From: Paraspadella gotoi | Lineage: Eukaryota; Chaetognatha | Assembly (NCBI GenBank): GCA_051294375.1 | Contig: CM119263.1 | Location: 10,036,432-10,100,431, forward strand | DNA: 64,000 bases | Direction: 5' to 3' | In this document: piece by piece, positions 57,693-62,365 of the stretch | How the letters are laid out: each line of letters begins with the position of its first letter | Numbering within the stretch: the first letter of the stretch is position 1 | Notes under the pieces: model-generated | Database searches by the model: none | What the model was told of the DNA's origin: nothing | Seen by the model: the letters and a program-made list of their open reading frames with translations, nothing else | Program-made: the position numbers and the translations under genes

Positions 57693-60216
57693 CATTTATG
57701 AGAAAATTGTGGCGATGTGTTCGCACCGCCTCTCGTCCACCATCCTTCCGCCAAATCCATTGGCTCAGAGGGGGAACACACCATCCCAGGCGTAGTGTTC
57801 CATCCACAGTCCTAATGACTTCCCTCTGCGTTAGCAAAGCGAGACCGTCCTAGGGTAACCGCGCCAGTGACTGGAGGCGTCACTGAGGGTCGGAAGCCCC
57901 CAAGGCCAACGGTGAGATGACCCATTCCGGTGGGCATCACGGGCAACCCGGCTGTTGCCATAAAATGTCATTTATTTTCACTCTCCTTATTTATCAAGTT
58001 CCCGGTCGGCCTTCCTTCTTCCGTCACTCGTCGCTCTCGGTCCCGCTCTCTGGATAAACGCGAATCACGCGCCAAGTCCGACATTTACTCCGACCGACCG
58101 ACCGACAACCGACCATTCGCGGCCGACAATCATCACAAATGCGGCGCCGCCCGACATTCGCACCCTCAGCCCGAAGAACGGCACGGCTTCGGCCCCACCG
58201 ACAAGTGTCGACATCACCATAACAACCACCACCACCACCATCGCGACGCAGGTTCAGACATAGGGATGAACCATTCGAGACCCACTAAGCAGAAACACCA
58301 CTACCATTACCCGGTGAGGAATACGATGGCGGCTTCGTTGATTAGCGGCCAACTTCGTTAGATACATAACTCCATATAATCAATTACTAATACCTTTCTT
58401 TCTCCTAGTTCCCCGCCAACGCTTCGGTTCCGATACGCGCAGCCGTAGAGTCGGCGGCGAGCGGCGCTGTTGACGCCGTTGGGGCGCAGATATCTCGGTC
58501 TCGGTCGCAGTCTGATGCTCGGTTGGCGAGAATTATTCCTCCCGACGTGGATGGGACCAGGTGGGGGATCTATTTCAGACAAGAATCGTGCCAAATTCGC
58601 TCATATTTATTTGTACTGCTTGGAGTTTCCAATGTTGCCGACACTTTCCTTCCTCCGTTTTAACCCTAGCAACGTTCAACTCTATGCGACGCTTGGTCGT
58701 GAGCAGCACCGCAATCGACGCCACCATCACCACCACTCGCATCACCATCACCACAACCACCCCGATTCGAGCGACGACAACGCGAGTCCTGCTGCGGCGA
58801 CCCGGGCACCCCGGCCGGCCTCGTGTCATCACGACGCCGGGGCCCTGGATATGGCCGACTATGCGGTACCGCCACGCCCACGTAGCGTCATCGGAACGGC
58901 GGATCCGGCGACAGACGCTCCGGTCGAAGCGGAGGCTAAAAAACAAATATGTGGCAGGTGGGAAAGAAATAGTGTCATTTAATTACGTATTCATTCAGTC
59001 AATTAACGTTGGTCATAAAAATTACCTCATTATCACTTTCTTTCATTTTTCCCACAGATCCGCCCACGACTCTTTCTCCCTCTCCCAATCCTCTCCCTTC
59101 ACCCACAGCCGATCCCCCGGCTCCCGTCCCCCTGCGCCCATCCGCACCGTCAGCCTCAAGCAGAATTGGACCGGCGCCGGGGAGACGGGCAAGACCGGTA
59201 ATCCATCTCGTTCGGAGCTTCCTGAGGCCATCGTCGACCCTCCGGCGCCCTCGGCTCAGGCGGCTTCCTCCTGCAGCGACGCCGAGTCACTCAGCGGCGC
59301 CTCAACCTCCTCGCCGACGACCACTTCCGGATTCGGAGACGTTGGTGGCGAAGGCGAAGGTGAGTCCTCGGAAAACAAGTCACTCCCAAAATTTGAATCT
59401 AGGGAGATGAAAAATTTCAGTTTCATCGACATGAGCAAAAAAAAAGAGAAATAAATATGAAACAATGATTCCCATTGAAAAAAAAGGAATGATTTCGGAG
59501 AAAAAGAAAGATAATAAAAACCAGATAAAACGAAAACATGCGTTGGTCGAGAATAAAAACGAGATTGACAAAAATATATATTATATTATATTATATATAT
59601 ATATTATATATATATATATATATTAAATTATATTGCCACAATATAAGGATTGAAACAAAGATCAATTTTTTACCTTTAGGCGTCCAGCTTCGGAAAAACA
59701 TCTCTCGGCCCCCGTCGACTCGATCTAAAACGGAGGCGTCCTCGAAGGCCTTCGTCCAAAATTCCAAGCTGATTGAGACGCGGCAGAGGCAATCGGTCGA
59801 GGCAGAAGTAAAAGGTCGCTGCAAGGACGCGGGCTTGGGTCGGTGTTGTATTTTAATTTTTAATAGCAGTGATTTTTGTTTAAGCAGAGAGGCTTGTTTG
59901 AATCCTTGATTCCTTAAATTCTTTTTTCATTTCACCAGGTCTCCACTGGAATCCTTCCTTCACTGATGGCGGCGTCGGCGGCATCTACTGCTTGATCTCC
60001 CGTCCGCCGGCGAGCGACGAGCGAGCAGACGCCATTCAGCAGCTGGCGTCGTCACCGCCGCGTATCCATCGCCACCACGGAAACATTGCCACTGGGGAGG
60101 CCGCGCGGGACGAGGCGCAATCTCCGTCTGTCAAGGAACTGATGAGCCGGTTTGAGCGAGGCCGTCGGAAGGCTGATGCCGAGGCCGAGGCAGATGGAGG
60201 GAGTCTTGGCCGATGA
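19182..60216 (+). CDS. ARHGAP32/33-like: PX-SH3-RhoGAP protein, ARHGAP32/33 (CdGAPr-like)
   Basis: This Rho GTPase-activating protein stimulates GTP hydrolysis on Rho-family GTPases such as Cdc42 and Rac, and family members act at the cell cortex and synapses. Exons, all GT-AG and phase-consistent: 19182-19351, 19545-19619, 20883-20953, 21027-21183, 21251-21422, 21497-21607, 21683-21829, 22379-22611, 22691-22823, 25106-25259, 25467-25630, 29228-29379, 29451-29527, 29756-29817, [gap], 48101-48153, 50141-50335, 50431-50499, 50655-50819, 50962-51084, 51186-51401, 51468-51623, 51879-52031, 52110-52214, 52664-52810, 54706-54872, 54941-55318, 55435-55543, 55607-56076, 56405-56816, 56998-57216, 57280-57321, 57379-57620, 57999-58313, 58409-58560, 58670-58957, 59058-59359, 59680-59838, 59939-60216 (stop TGA). 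About 2,260 residues, close to human ARHGAP32. The start may be ATG 19194 or lie further upstream. One or more exons after 29817 are missing. Confidence 0.9.
19792..20405. mobile_element. hAT-like MITE, 614 bp
   Basis: Flanked by the perfect 8-bp duplication CCAACAGT (19784-19791 and 20406-20413). Starts AGGCCCTGTAGGGGTAGCC and ends GCAATGGCTC. Same family as 8562, 8803 and 30135, with the shared words ACTCAATGGGGTGAGTC, AGATTCAGATAGCT and GCTCTACCAGAATCCAT. It lies in an intron of the RhoGAP gene. Confidence 0.8.
20482..20755 (+). repeat. SINE-like element, family B, copy 1
   Basis: About 260 bp beginning near GTAACAGCC and containing CCCTCAGTGACGCC, the long word GCGCGGTTACCCTAGGACGG, and AACACAGAGGGAAGTCGTTA. 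The same order of words is at 43305-43515 (plus), 54095-54305 (minus) and 57709-57963 (minus). A possible tRNA T-arm (GGGGG loop CTTCCGA CCCTC) is best seen in the 43-kb copy. Confidence 0.75.
21497..21829 (+). CDS. ARHGAP32/33-like: RhoGAP gene, SH3-domain exons
   Basis: Two exons (21497-21607 and 21683-21829). The first ends AAAHVIKSYAPQ and the second begins APDELRLEVGDIVSVID, continues TTWWRGKKGFGVGFFPSEHV. This is a complete SH3 fold: ALYDY-like start, the acidic RT loop, the WW of the ligand groove and the FPSEHV end. The wording AAAHVIK...APDEL...GDIVSVIDMPP is diagnostic of ARHGAP32/33. Confidence 0.92.
22155..22340. repeat. dispersed repeat, copy 2 of the 6035 family
   Basis: Begins TTACCGCCGGTTATTTGCTAG and keeps GGATCTG and CTACAGGTGGGTTAAACGTC. 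Sits in the intron before the exon at 22379. Confidence 0.45.
22379..22823 (+). CDS. ARHGAP32/33-like: RhoGAP gene, linker and start of GAP domain
   Basis: Exon 22379-22611 is a Ser/Thr/Ala-rich linker ending in the basic block KPVLRRRGKLISRLR. Exon 22691-22823 continues through a second basic block to GIMKERVFGCDLGENLLNTG, the conserved entry to the RhoGAP domain in this family. The two exons are in phase 2 and phase 0. Basic stretches of this kind often bind acidic membranes; that is inference here. Confidence 0.88.
23850..23898. repeat. (CT)n microsatellite
   Basis: An almost pure CT tract of about 49 bases, preceded at 23640-23710 by an interrupted CTTT and CTCTGT tract. Intronic. Confidence 0.9.
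23936..24228. repeat. minisatellite, about 22-23 bp unit
   Basis: About thirteen copies built on ATCATCGCATCAAT. The first four have GAATGACT between units; later ones have CATTTGGTT. The change marks two sub-arrays, presumably amplified separately. Confidence 0.85.
24250..25066. mobile_element. TTAA-flanked element, 817 bp
   Basis: Edges are TTAA at 24246-24249 and 25067-25070. Terminal inverted repeats: GAGAAAGGTCATTCA at the left and, inverted, GAAAAAGGGTCATTCA at the right. The interior right part has the CTGCAACTCTTCAGATAGG word shared with 15608-16870. No transposase frame. Confidence 0.65.
25106..29817 (+). CDS. ARHGAP32/33-like: RhoGAP gene, catalytic domain exons
   Basis: Five exons. 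The first holds VEEHGIVDGVYRLSGVASSI, with the catalytic arginine finger in GVYRLSG. The second holds LLKMYFRELPNPLLTYQLYD. The third has VERLPPPHFRTVCFLMRHL and LTNMHA, the fourth NLAIVWAPNLLRS with the conserved Asn-Pro-Leu core, and the fifth ends ASAALHSVGIQ. All key RhoGAP residues are present, so the enzyme should be active. The final helix (in relatives VVVEFLLxHVDxLF) must lie in an exon beyond 29817 that was not found. Confidence 0.92.
25294..25423. mobile_element. TTAA-flanked miniature element, 130 bp
   Basis: TTAA at 25290-25293 and 25424-25427 with ends GAGGAAAGGTCATTCACC and, inverted, GAAAATGGGTCATTCAAATC. It is an internally deleted relative of the 817-bp copy and lies in the 207-bp intron between two RhoGAP catalytic exons, making up most of it. 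Confidence 0.7.
25735..25895 (-). repeat. tRNA-derived SINE-like element, family A
   Basis: Minus-strand copy in a RhoGAP intron, with GCTAGAACCACAGACCTTTG in place of the B-box region. One end reads ATATAAGCAGTCCCTG and the other TTTTAGTCTACCAT. Slightly shortened near the start compared with the 39.9-kb copy. Confidence 0.75.
27278..27324. repeat. perfect 17-bp hairpin
   Basis: AAAAAATCAGCCTCTAG and its exact inverse, separated by 13 bases. It resembles a bacterial terminator but sits in an animal intron, so it is more likely an element end or a recent foldback. Confidence 0.85.
27968..28723 (-). pseudogene. degenerate overlapping frames, possibly element-derived
   Basis: Three minus-strand frames overlap in succession (28723-28406, 28427-28167, 28237-27968), as if one frame had been broken by small shifts. 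The last contains repeats of the type SPDPS, corresponding to DNA repeats of TCGGGAGATGG. No domain is recognised, and a transposon or gene origin cannot be decided. Confidence 0.3.
29015..29095. repeat. dispersed repeat D, diverged copy 4
   Basis: Begins AATATAAAAATTATCCATG and keeps GGTTAAGGCCTC, but the middle is changed. It stops about 130 bases before the RhoGAP exon at 29228. Confidence 0.5.
29618..29715. repeat. (CTTT)n microsatellite
   Basis: About 98 bases of pure CTTT inside the 228-bp intron between two catalytic-domain exons. It forms most of the pyrimidine tract before the acceptor at 29755. Length variation here could affect splicing of the GAP domain. Confidence 0.95.
29985..31076 (+). 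repeat. direct repeat pair split by a hAT-like MITE
   Basis: A unit starting at AAATGCATATAGATTTAGAT (30054) and one at 30897 are diverged direct copies. Both contain ATGGGTCGCGGATACAAATGA and GAAACAAATAA-CACGGTTATT. The first is interrupted by the element at 30135-30731; the second (ACAGTGAAACAAATAACC at 30983) shows the uninterrupted site. Confidence 0.7.
30135..30731. mobile_element. hAT-like MITE, 597 bp
   Basis: Perfect 8-bp duplication GTTACAGT at 30127-30134 and 30732-30739. Starts AGGGGTAGCCGCACTC and ends GGCTATGGCTA, an imperfect terminal inverted repeat. The interior has a (CAT)n tract near 30420. The empty site is preserved in the neighbouring direct repeat. Confidence 0.85.
31077..32058. 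other. RhoGAP giant intron, unassigned part
   Basis: No gene. Around 31081-31115 the minus strand has a tRNA T-arm-like GGATTTGAAGCCACGCC. A short inverted repeat (GATTGGTCGA with TCGACCAATC) lies near 31240-31275. The rest is AT-rich with GA-rich runs. Confidence 0.45.
32069..32676. mobile_element. foldback element with 10-bp duplication, copy 1
   Basis: Flanked by ATTAGGCAAT (32059-32068 and 32677-32686). Ends AAGGCGTAGTAAAATT and, inverted, AAGGCGTAGTGAAAG. The two halves are inverted copies of each other over most of their length, so single strands would fold into a hairpin with arms of about 290 bp. A duplication of 9-11 bp with long terminal inverted repeats is typical of Mutator-like elements. 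No protein is encoded. Confidence 0.8.
32792..32875 (-). pseudogene. fragment of Penelope-like endonuclease
   Basis: Minus strand reads LSHDPNWFSRGIREAIYIKALKPS, nearly the same as the frame at 11050. Only about 28 residues remain. Confidence 0.7.
33247..34150. mobile_element. decayed TTAA-family element hosting a foldback insertion
   Basis: Begins TTAAGGTCATTCACCTTAAC and continues with words shared with 24250-24510 (ATTAGAGCTAATA, TAATCACA, GGTAAATAACAAAATTGTTAA). The right terminus was not identified. The foldback copy at 33332 interrupts it. Confidence 0.5.
33332..33934. mobile_element. foldback element with 10-bp duplication, copy 2
   Basis: Flanked by AATCACCAGT (33322-33331 and 33935-33944). 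The uninterrupted site is visible in the related element at about 24327 (CATCAGTAATCAC). Ends AAGGCGTAGTAAAATT and, inverted, AAGGCGAAGTGAAAG. About 603 bp, internal symmetry as in copy 1. Confidence 0.8.
34151..36280. other. RhoGAP giant intron, unassigned part with repeat E
   Basis: Around 34359-34452 a frame with an acceptor and donor could be an exon but has a stop in the needed frame (see rejected items). Repeat E occupies about 34885-35220. The start of a foldback-like copy (GGCGTAGTGAATGTTG) lies at 35367. CT-rich tracts lie at 35900-35990. Confidence 0.45.
34885..35220 (+). repeat. dispersed repeat E, copy 1
   Basis: Starts with TTTTTAGTCGGATCTGCTTA and a short hairpin, passes a GTCCGTACGTCCGTC tract and continues GATTGGAATGAAATTTTGTG. 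Other copies: 46440-47150 (minus, with internal duplications), 48965-49160 (plus, partial) and 49720-50095 (minus). The function or class is unknown. Confidence 0.65.
36285..36985 (+). mobile_element. Penelope-like 3' end
   Basis: From 36285 the sequence matches 11430-11620 (GACGCGCCAATGACTCAAC-like words, GGGGGCCAGCTCATTTTTGAG). It then runs through a (CT)n tract (36656-36701) to a damaged hammerhead region at 36898-36930 (CTGAAGGCTTG, GCCGAAATATG, with the ATGA of the core missing). The tail ends AATAAAATCGTTGTAAACAA. This fixes the order: endonuclease end, UTR, ribozyme-like motif, tail. Confidence 0.6.
37690..38040 (-). mobile_element. Penelope-like terminal region
   Basis: Minus-strand copy of the terminal region: tail AATAAAATTCGTTGCAAACA, hammerhead core (37758-37728), then a GA-rich UTR matching the 36.5-36.8 kb CT-rich UTR in inverse. 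It includes AATGATACATTGTGCAATG, which has its inverse at about 36625. Confidence 0.6.
37728..37758 (-). ncRNA. hammerhead ribozyme-like motif, intact core
   Basis: Minus strand: CTGATGA (37758-37752), stem II GGCTTGT paired with ACAAGTC (7 bp, one G-U), then GAAAC (37732-37728) and ATGTCTG. All conserved core bases of the catalytic loop visible here are present. Self-cleavage also needs helices I and III, which are short in Penelope-type motifs and may form between tandem units. Confidence 0.6.
38097..38267 (+). CDS. 56-codon open frame, uncertain
   Basis: Starts MASAATFSFNFASRIRF and ends KKRPTIKFAKNNE. Its base composition is closer to exons than to the surrounding intron. The minus strand is also open (38260-38063). 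There is no known motif and no supporting splice or polyadenylation context; it may be part of an element. Confidence 0.2.
   Translation: MASAATFSFNFASRIRFSPTYQLFIDVGKQNLKTRQNQSLSLEKKRPTIKFAKNNE
38268..39180. other. RhoGAP giant intron, nothing recognised
   Basis: AT-rich with CT-rich runs and no readable gene. At 39105-39175 there is a fragment of family A (ATTATTGTTATTTGTTAGTGA to GCAGTCCCTGAGCTTCGGA). Confidence 0.5.
39183..39600. mobile_element. foldback element, truncated copy 3
   Basis: Starts AGGCGTAGTAAAATTTC and follows copy 1 to beyond the centre, then jumps to AAGGATAGTATTATATATAAAT. The right third is missing. It is inserted in a family-A fragment. Confidence 0.65.
39640..40057 (-). 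repeat. composite family-A element with internal tandem units
   Basis: Positions 39845-40057 are a family-A SINE-like copy. Its tRNA-like core is 40024-39953 on the minus strand, exactly 72 nt: a 7-bp acceptor stem (GCGGCCA with TGGCCGC), a T arm with a 5-bp stem and the 7-nt loop GTTCTAG, and B box GGGGTTCTAGCC. Positions 39650-39835 are joined to it and hold about three units of roughly 45 bp built on GGTGGAAAGTGCATCACCA. The same composite recurs at 41795-42198. Confidence 0.7.
40410..40891. mobile_element. foldback element, truncated copy 4 (inverted)
   Basis: Reverse orientation of copy 1, ending ACTACGTCTT at 40891. The inner hairpin is intact; the other end is lost near CTTATAAAATCGAAAAA. 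Confidence 0.65.
40892..41570. other. RhoGAP giant intron, nothing recognised
   Basis: AT-rich sequence without element boundaries or exon-like frames. Confidence 0.5.
41575..42198 (-). repeat. two family-A copies joined by tandem-unit segment
   Basis: Copies at about 41575-41792 and 41985-42198 flank a segment (41795-41980) with GGTGGAAAGTTCATTACCA and GGCGGAAAGTGCATCGCCA units. The copies share the TTGGGAGGCGAATGACTTGC core with the 40-kb copy. The arrangement copy - units - copy suggests one composite element with terminal SINE-like parts. It ends 35 bases before the last visible exon of the nested minus-strand gene. Confidence 0.65.
42233..47955 (-). CDS. nested antisense gene, family not recognised
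   Basis: Exons with matched phases: 47955-47937 (MEALTS, ATG start), 47824-47650, 47589-47522, then a gap where one or more exons are missing, 43144-42918, 42829-42681, 42613-42555, 42472-42233. The last ends at a good donor, so the gene goes on, but no further exon was identified. The N-terminal part is Ser/Asn-rich (DPDLGTISFLGEFVDGFSDS, INNNNSLSSYG). The later part reads PCPEVPDLTNLYHWWAQRQE, IFNMLRNKLTEKDQRFCFLM, GVWRYLKGFTDMFSKVK and looks like a folded helical domain rich in aromatic residues. I do not recognise the family. It lies wholly inside the 18.3-kb RhoGAP intron on the opposite strand. Confidence 0.6.
43303..43515 (+). repeat. SINE-like element, family B, copy 2
   Basis: Begins GGTAACAGCCGGGTTGCC. 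The block GGGGGCTTCCGACCCTC can pair as a 5-bp stem with a 7-nt loop, like a tRNA T arm. Contains the shared GCGCGGTTACCCTAGTACGG. The right third is shorter than in the 57-kb copy. Confidence 0.75.
43905..44150. mobile_element. hAT-like MITE, central fragment
   Basis: Matches the middle of the 19792 element (ACAAAGTATAATTCTTTTTT to CTATCAGAATCCATCAAAAA). Both ends are missing and no duplication can be read. Confidence 0.65.
44190..44430 (-). mobile_element. Penelope-like terminal region
   Basis: Minus-strand orientation: tail AATAAAATTCGTTGCAAAAA, hammerhead core, then a GA-rich UTR with words shared with 37.8-37.9 kb (GGACAGTG-TCAG, GAATAAGTTTTGAAAAGAA). No coding part is attached. Confidence 0.6.
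44243..44272 (-). ncRNA. hammerhead ribozyme-like motif, intact core
   Basis: Minus strand: GCGCTGATGA, with the core CTGATGA at 44272-44266, stem II GGCTC paired with GAGCC around the 7-nt loop GTACTGT, then GAAAC (44247-44243) and ATGTCTGC. Stem II is perfect, which makes this the best-preserved copy in the window together with 37728-37758. Confidence 0.65.
45315..45358. repeat. perfect 20-bp palindrome with 4-bp loop
   Basis: AATCGACAGATTTTGCGGAA, spacer TATT, then its exact inverse. It stands alone in AT-rich sequence with no obvious element around it. Confidence 0.9.
46190..46405. repeat. degenerate tandem repeat, about 18-22 bp unit
   Basis: About ten imperfect units built on TTTTTTCAACTNGCATCA. 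Confidence 0.8.
46440..47150 (-). repeat. dispersed repeat E, longer copy with internal duplication
   Basis: Inverse of 34885-35220 at its right end (GCTGATAAGCAGATCCGACT). The left part has three successive copies of a block containing TTTCCACTCG-like, TATCCAGCT and CACACTTTCCTACC words, so the internal unit is itself repeated. Confidence 0.6.
47956..48100 (-). promoter_or_regulatory. candidate promoter/5' UTR of the nested gene
   Basis: Only about 145 bases separate the ATG at 47955 (minus) from the RhoGAP exon at 48101 (plus). The promoter of the nested gene must therefore overlap or adjoin the RhoGAP acceptor region. No TATA box is evident. Confidence 0.35.
48101..50335 (+). CDS. ARHGAP32/33-like: RhoGAP gene, conserved post-GAP block
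   Basis: Exon 48101-48153 encodes SRPKSLA and joins 50141 in phase 1 to give VSTPTRLLSLEEARLRAN. Exon 50141-50335 ends KEFHTIIAEHPG. Both match the human RPKSL..ST.LLTLEEAQARTQ and KFHTIIEFP blocks, proving that the same gene continues after an 18.3-kb intron. The exon at 48101 needs two bases of a codon from the missing exon. Confidence 0.85.
49350..49545. repeat. tandem repeat, about 23-bp unit
   Basis: About nine imperfect units of the form CCAAATTATGCCAGTTNA. Confidence 0.8.
49552..49622. repeat. (CTTT)n microsatellite
   Basis: About 70 bases of pure CTTT directly after the 23-bp tandem repeat. Confidence 0.95.
50431..52810 (+). CDS. ARHGAP32/33-like: RhoGAP gene, chain of phase 1-1 exons
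   Basis: Eight exons, every one starting and ending in phase 1, encode a disordered region. Recognisable family blocks are GGWRSLFTRG, LRSVKSAGESLSS, a PPPPPP run near 51240 that could bind SH3 domains, and FKERLVRALSPKSLRRK. The exon at 50655 has a weak pyrimidine tract but its phase and homology fix it. Long open frames in other frames and on the minus strand here reflect GC-rich codons. Confidence 0.85.
52225..52310. repeat. (CT)n microsatellite
   Basis: Long CT tract with a few T interruptions, ten bases after the donor of the RhoGAP exon ending at 52214. Confidence 0.9.
54095..54305 (-). repeat. SINE-like element, family B, copy 3
   Basis: Minus-strand copy running from GGCGGTATATTCACACCGCC to GGCAACCCGGCTGTTGCCAT. 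The middle CCCTCAGTGACGCC block is deleted. Confidence 0.75.
54559..54618. repeat. five exact 12-bp tandem units
   Basis: TATACTGTATAG repeated exactly five times. Each unit is itself nearly palindromic (TATAC-TG-GTATA type), so the array can form cruciform structures. Confidence 0.95.
54706..57620 (+). CDS. ARHGAP32/33-like: RhoGAP gene, acidic and Ser-rich tail exons
   Basis: Exons 54706 to 57620 code for low-complexity sequence: an Ala run (AAAAAASG), acidic stretches, a Lys/Ser block and then Pro/Tyr/His-rich text (YNPSGHVHPSQQMPTPC). The 470-bp exon 55607-56076 is the longest of the gene. The 42-bp exon 57280-57321 is supported by phase on both sides. No domain is recognised, as expected for this part of the family. 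Confidence 0.78.
56090..56255. repeat. degenerate tandem repeat ATTACTATTACATCAATCA
   Basis: About seven imperfect units following the donor of the RhoGAP exon that ends at 56076. The unit resembles ATCAAT words of the minisatellite at 23936. Confidence 0.8.
57625..57690. repeat. (GA)n microsatellite
   Basis: GA tract beginning five bases after the splice donor at 57620. Confidence 0.9.
57709..57963 (-). repeat. SINE-like element, family B, copy 4 (longest)
   Basis: Best-preserved copy, read on the minus strand from GGCAACAGCCGGGTTGCC to GGCGGTGCGAACACATCGCC. It fills the intron up to about 35 bases before the acceptor at 57998. Low divergence between copies suggests recent activity. Confidence 0.8.
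57999..60216 (+). CDS. ARHGAP32/33-like: RhoGAP gene, histidine-rich C-terminal exons
   Basis: Six exons. Two carry His runs (HHHNNHHHHHR near 58215 and HHHHHSHHHHHNH near 58720). The block SRSRSQSDARLARIIPPDVD resembles the SLHAPPSS-MIRSVPISRTEVPPDD region of vertebrate ARHGAP32. The last exon has the motif SVKELMSRFERG near the end and stops at TGA 60214-60216. A SINE-like copy occupies most of the preceding intron. Confidence 0.8.
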
Positions 60217-62365
60217 GGCGAAACCGATGACTTCTCTCTTCTCTCATTTGGATTCTTTTCTTTCAATATTTTTTTCCCTTTTATTGGTAATTTGACGGTC
60301 GCGGCTTTTCTTTCATTATGATTATTTTGTTAATTTTTTGATATAATCGTTTTAGTTTCTCTCTTTCTCTCTCTCTCCTCTCTCTCTCCTCTCTCTCTTC
60401 TCTCTCCCTCATCTCTTTTTGGCCCATATTGGCTTCGAGATTTCGTTTTCGCTTGTCGTAGTCGTACTAGTCGTAATCGCGAAGCGACGAAATATCAAAC
60501 GGTGTCGAAAAGTAACTTCATTGACGATTATTCCTGAAGTGCTCAATATCGTCAGTCTTTTACCTTGTGCTCGGTAGTTAGTTTTTCTGTGGTTTCAGGT
60601 TATAATTGTTTGGTCTATACAAACGTTTCTTTTGTCGAAAGTTACGATCTATTGTTTAACCGTCAACTACTCTTGCCATATAAACAGTCTGTGATGTTCC
60701 GAGGTTTCGTATCAGAGTACTGATAGCTTTTGTGCAGCCGTATTAATATATTGCAGCATTAGAATAGCTCGGTTTAAAAATTGTTCGGAGTCTTTACGTT
60801 GAGAGGGCGAGAGATGCGTGTGACATCAGTCAACTTTCTAGAAGCTATCTGTTGTAACGAAATGTTTTTAATTTGTTTTTTCTTTGTCAAAACTCCAGCT
60901 GAAATTTTTTTCTTAGCTTAGCTTTAGTTTTTTAGGGCAAAGAAAAAATTAACTTTTCATATCTATTTATTTTTTAAAAACGTAAGATTAAAACAGATTA
61001 TCCAAACATTCCAGGAAAGGGTTATGATAACAGCTCTTTCTCTAAAATTGCCAACTTTAACACTTTTTTGTCATTAAATATTTCTACTTTATGAGCTTTA
61101 AACTTTACTCAAAATCTGGCGGTTACCTTCTCATGACTCTAATTTTAGATTAGATTCCCGAATTGCATTTACAAAAAAATCTCCGTCGCTTTGTTCCTCC
61201 TTTTAAATGCAGGAATTCGCTTTCCCTCATCTAAGTTTTTTCTTTCCCACTCTTCCTTCGCAAGATTATTTAGGCATGCGCGTAACAACCTCGCCCCTTC
61301 CTCAATCCTCAATCCTCATGTATCTATTTGCTTTAAAATTCTCTCTTTTTTTCAAGTTAAAATTTAGACCAAACGTCACTTAATCATCTTTTGATTTAAA
61401 TTAGCTCACGCAACAGTGCAATGTAGTTGAGTAGCATGTAGTTAGTTTCCGAAAGAGTCGTAGTTTGCCAAAGCGTTTGGGTCTTTTCATTCGTTTTTTT
61501 TTTCTTTTTTGTGATATATTCACCACAAATTATTCAATTTATTTTGCGCACTTTTTTATTTTGTAAGATTTCTATCTGGTAATTATTATTATTGATAATT
61601 ATTGTATTGCTTCACCAATTTGATAGAATTATACTCATTTACAACAAAGAACACTGTTTGATAATTTCGAATTCATCGACTACATTTGATAGTTCCTCTA
61701 AGTTTTATATTTTGCAGTCATTTTTTAAAAAAATACTGATTGTTTTGAATTTGAATTAATTCATAGAAATTAATTCATTTCCTTTTCGTGGCATCACATT
61801 TGATTTTATTTTTAAATTCCGGATTCGTAAGTTAATATTTCTGATCCCTCACCCCCGAAAGCGATTGAAAAAAAAAAATTTTGACCGAAGATCACTTGAT
61901 CAGTATCACCCGGTGCTGTCACACACAGACTAGATTTCTGAAGTCTTTAAATTGGCACTTTGAAAGAAAATGACACAGGAAATATCGTCACTCTTTTCAT
62001 GAATAATTATTGTATCGTATGTATAATATCTACATAGCAAGTATGATGAATTGTTATTTATATAAAAAAAAAGGTACGTCAAACCAGATTCAATAGTCAT
62101 TTGCGAAAAAGTAAATCGCAGGAGCGAGCATCAAGTTCAAGAATGGTCCTTTTGATAAAAATGAGCGCTTGCGTGAAGAATCGAGATTAGATTGAGTGCT
62201 AAAGCGACAGCTCGTGATCCGATGAAAAGAGACTTTGTTTAGTTGTTCAAAATAAAAACGCCATTATTAATGAAAAAGAACAAACAACCCGCACAAAAGC
62301 CGCGAAAATTGATTATAAAACTTGGCGTGGTGATCGTAATTTAAACTCGACTGAAAAATTCGAAA
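60217..62365 (+). other. RhoGAP 3' UTR and intergenic spacer
   Basis: Starts with T-rich and CT-rich sequence (CT tract 60358-60418). The end of the transcript is not certain; ATTAAA occurs near 61073 and AATAAA at 62251-62256, the latter only 110 bases before the next start codon. No other gene was seen. Confidence 0.5.
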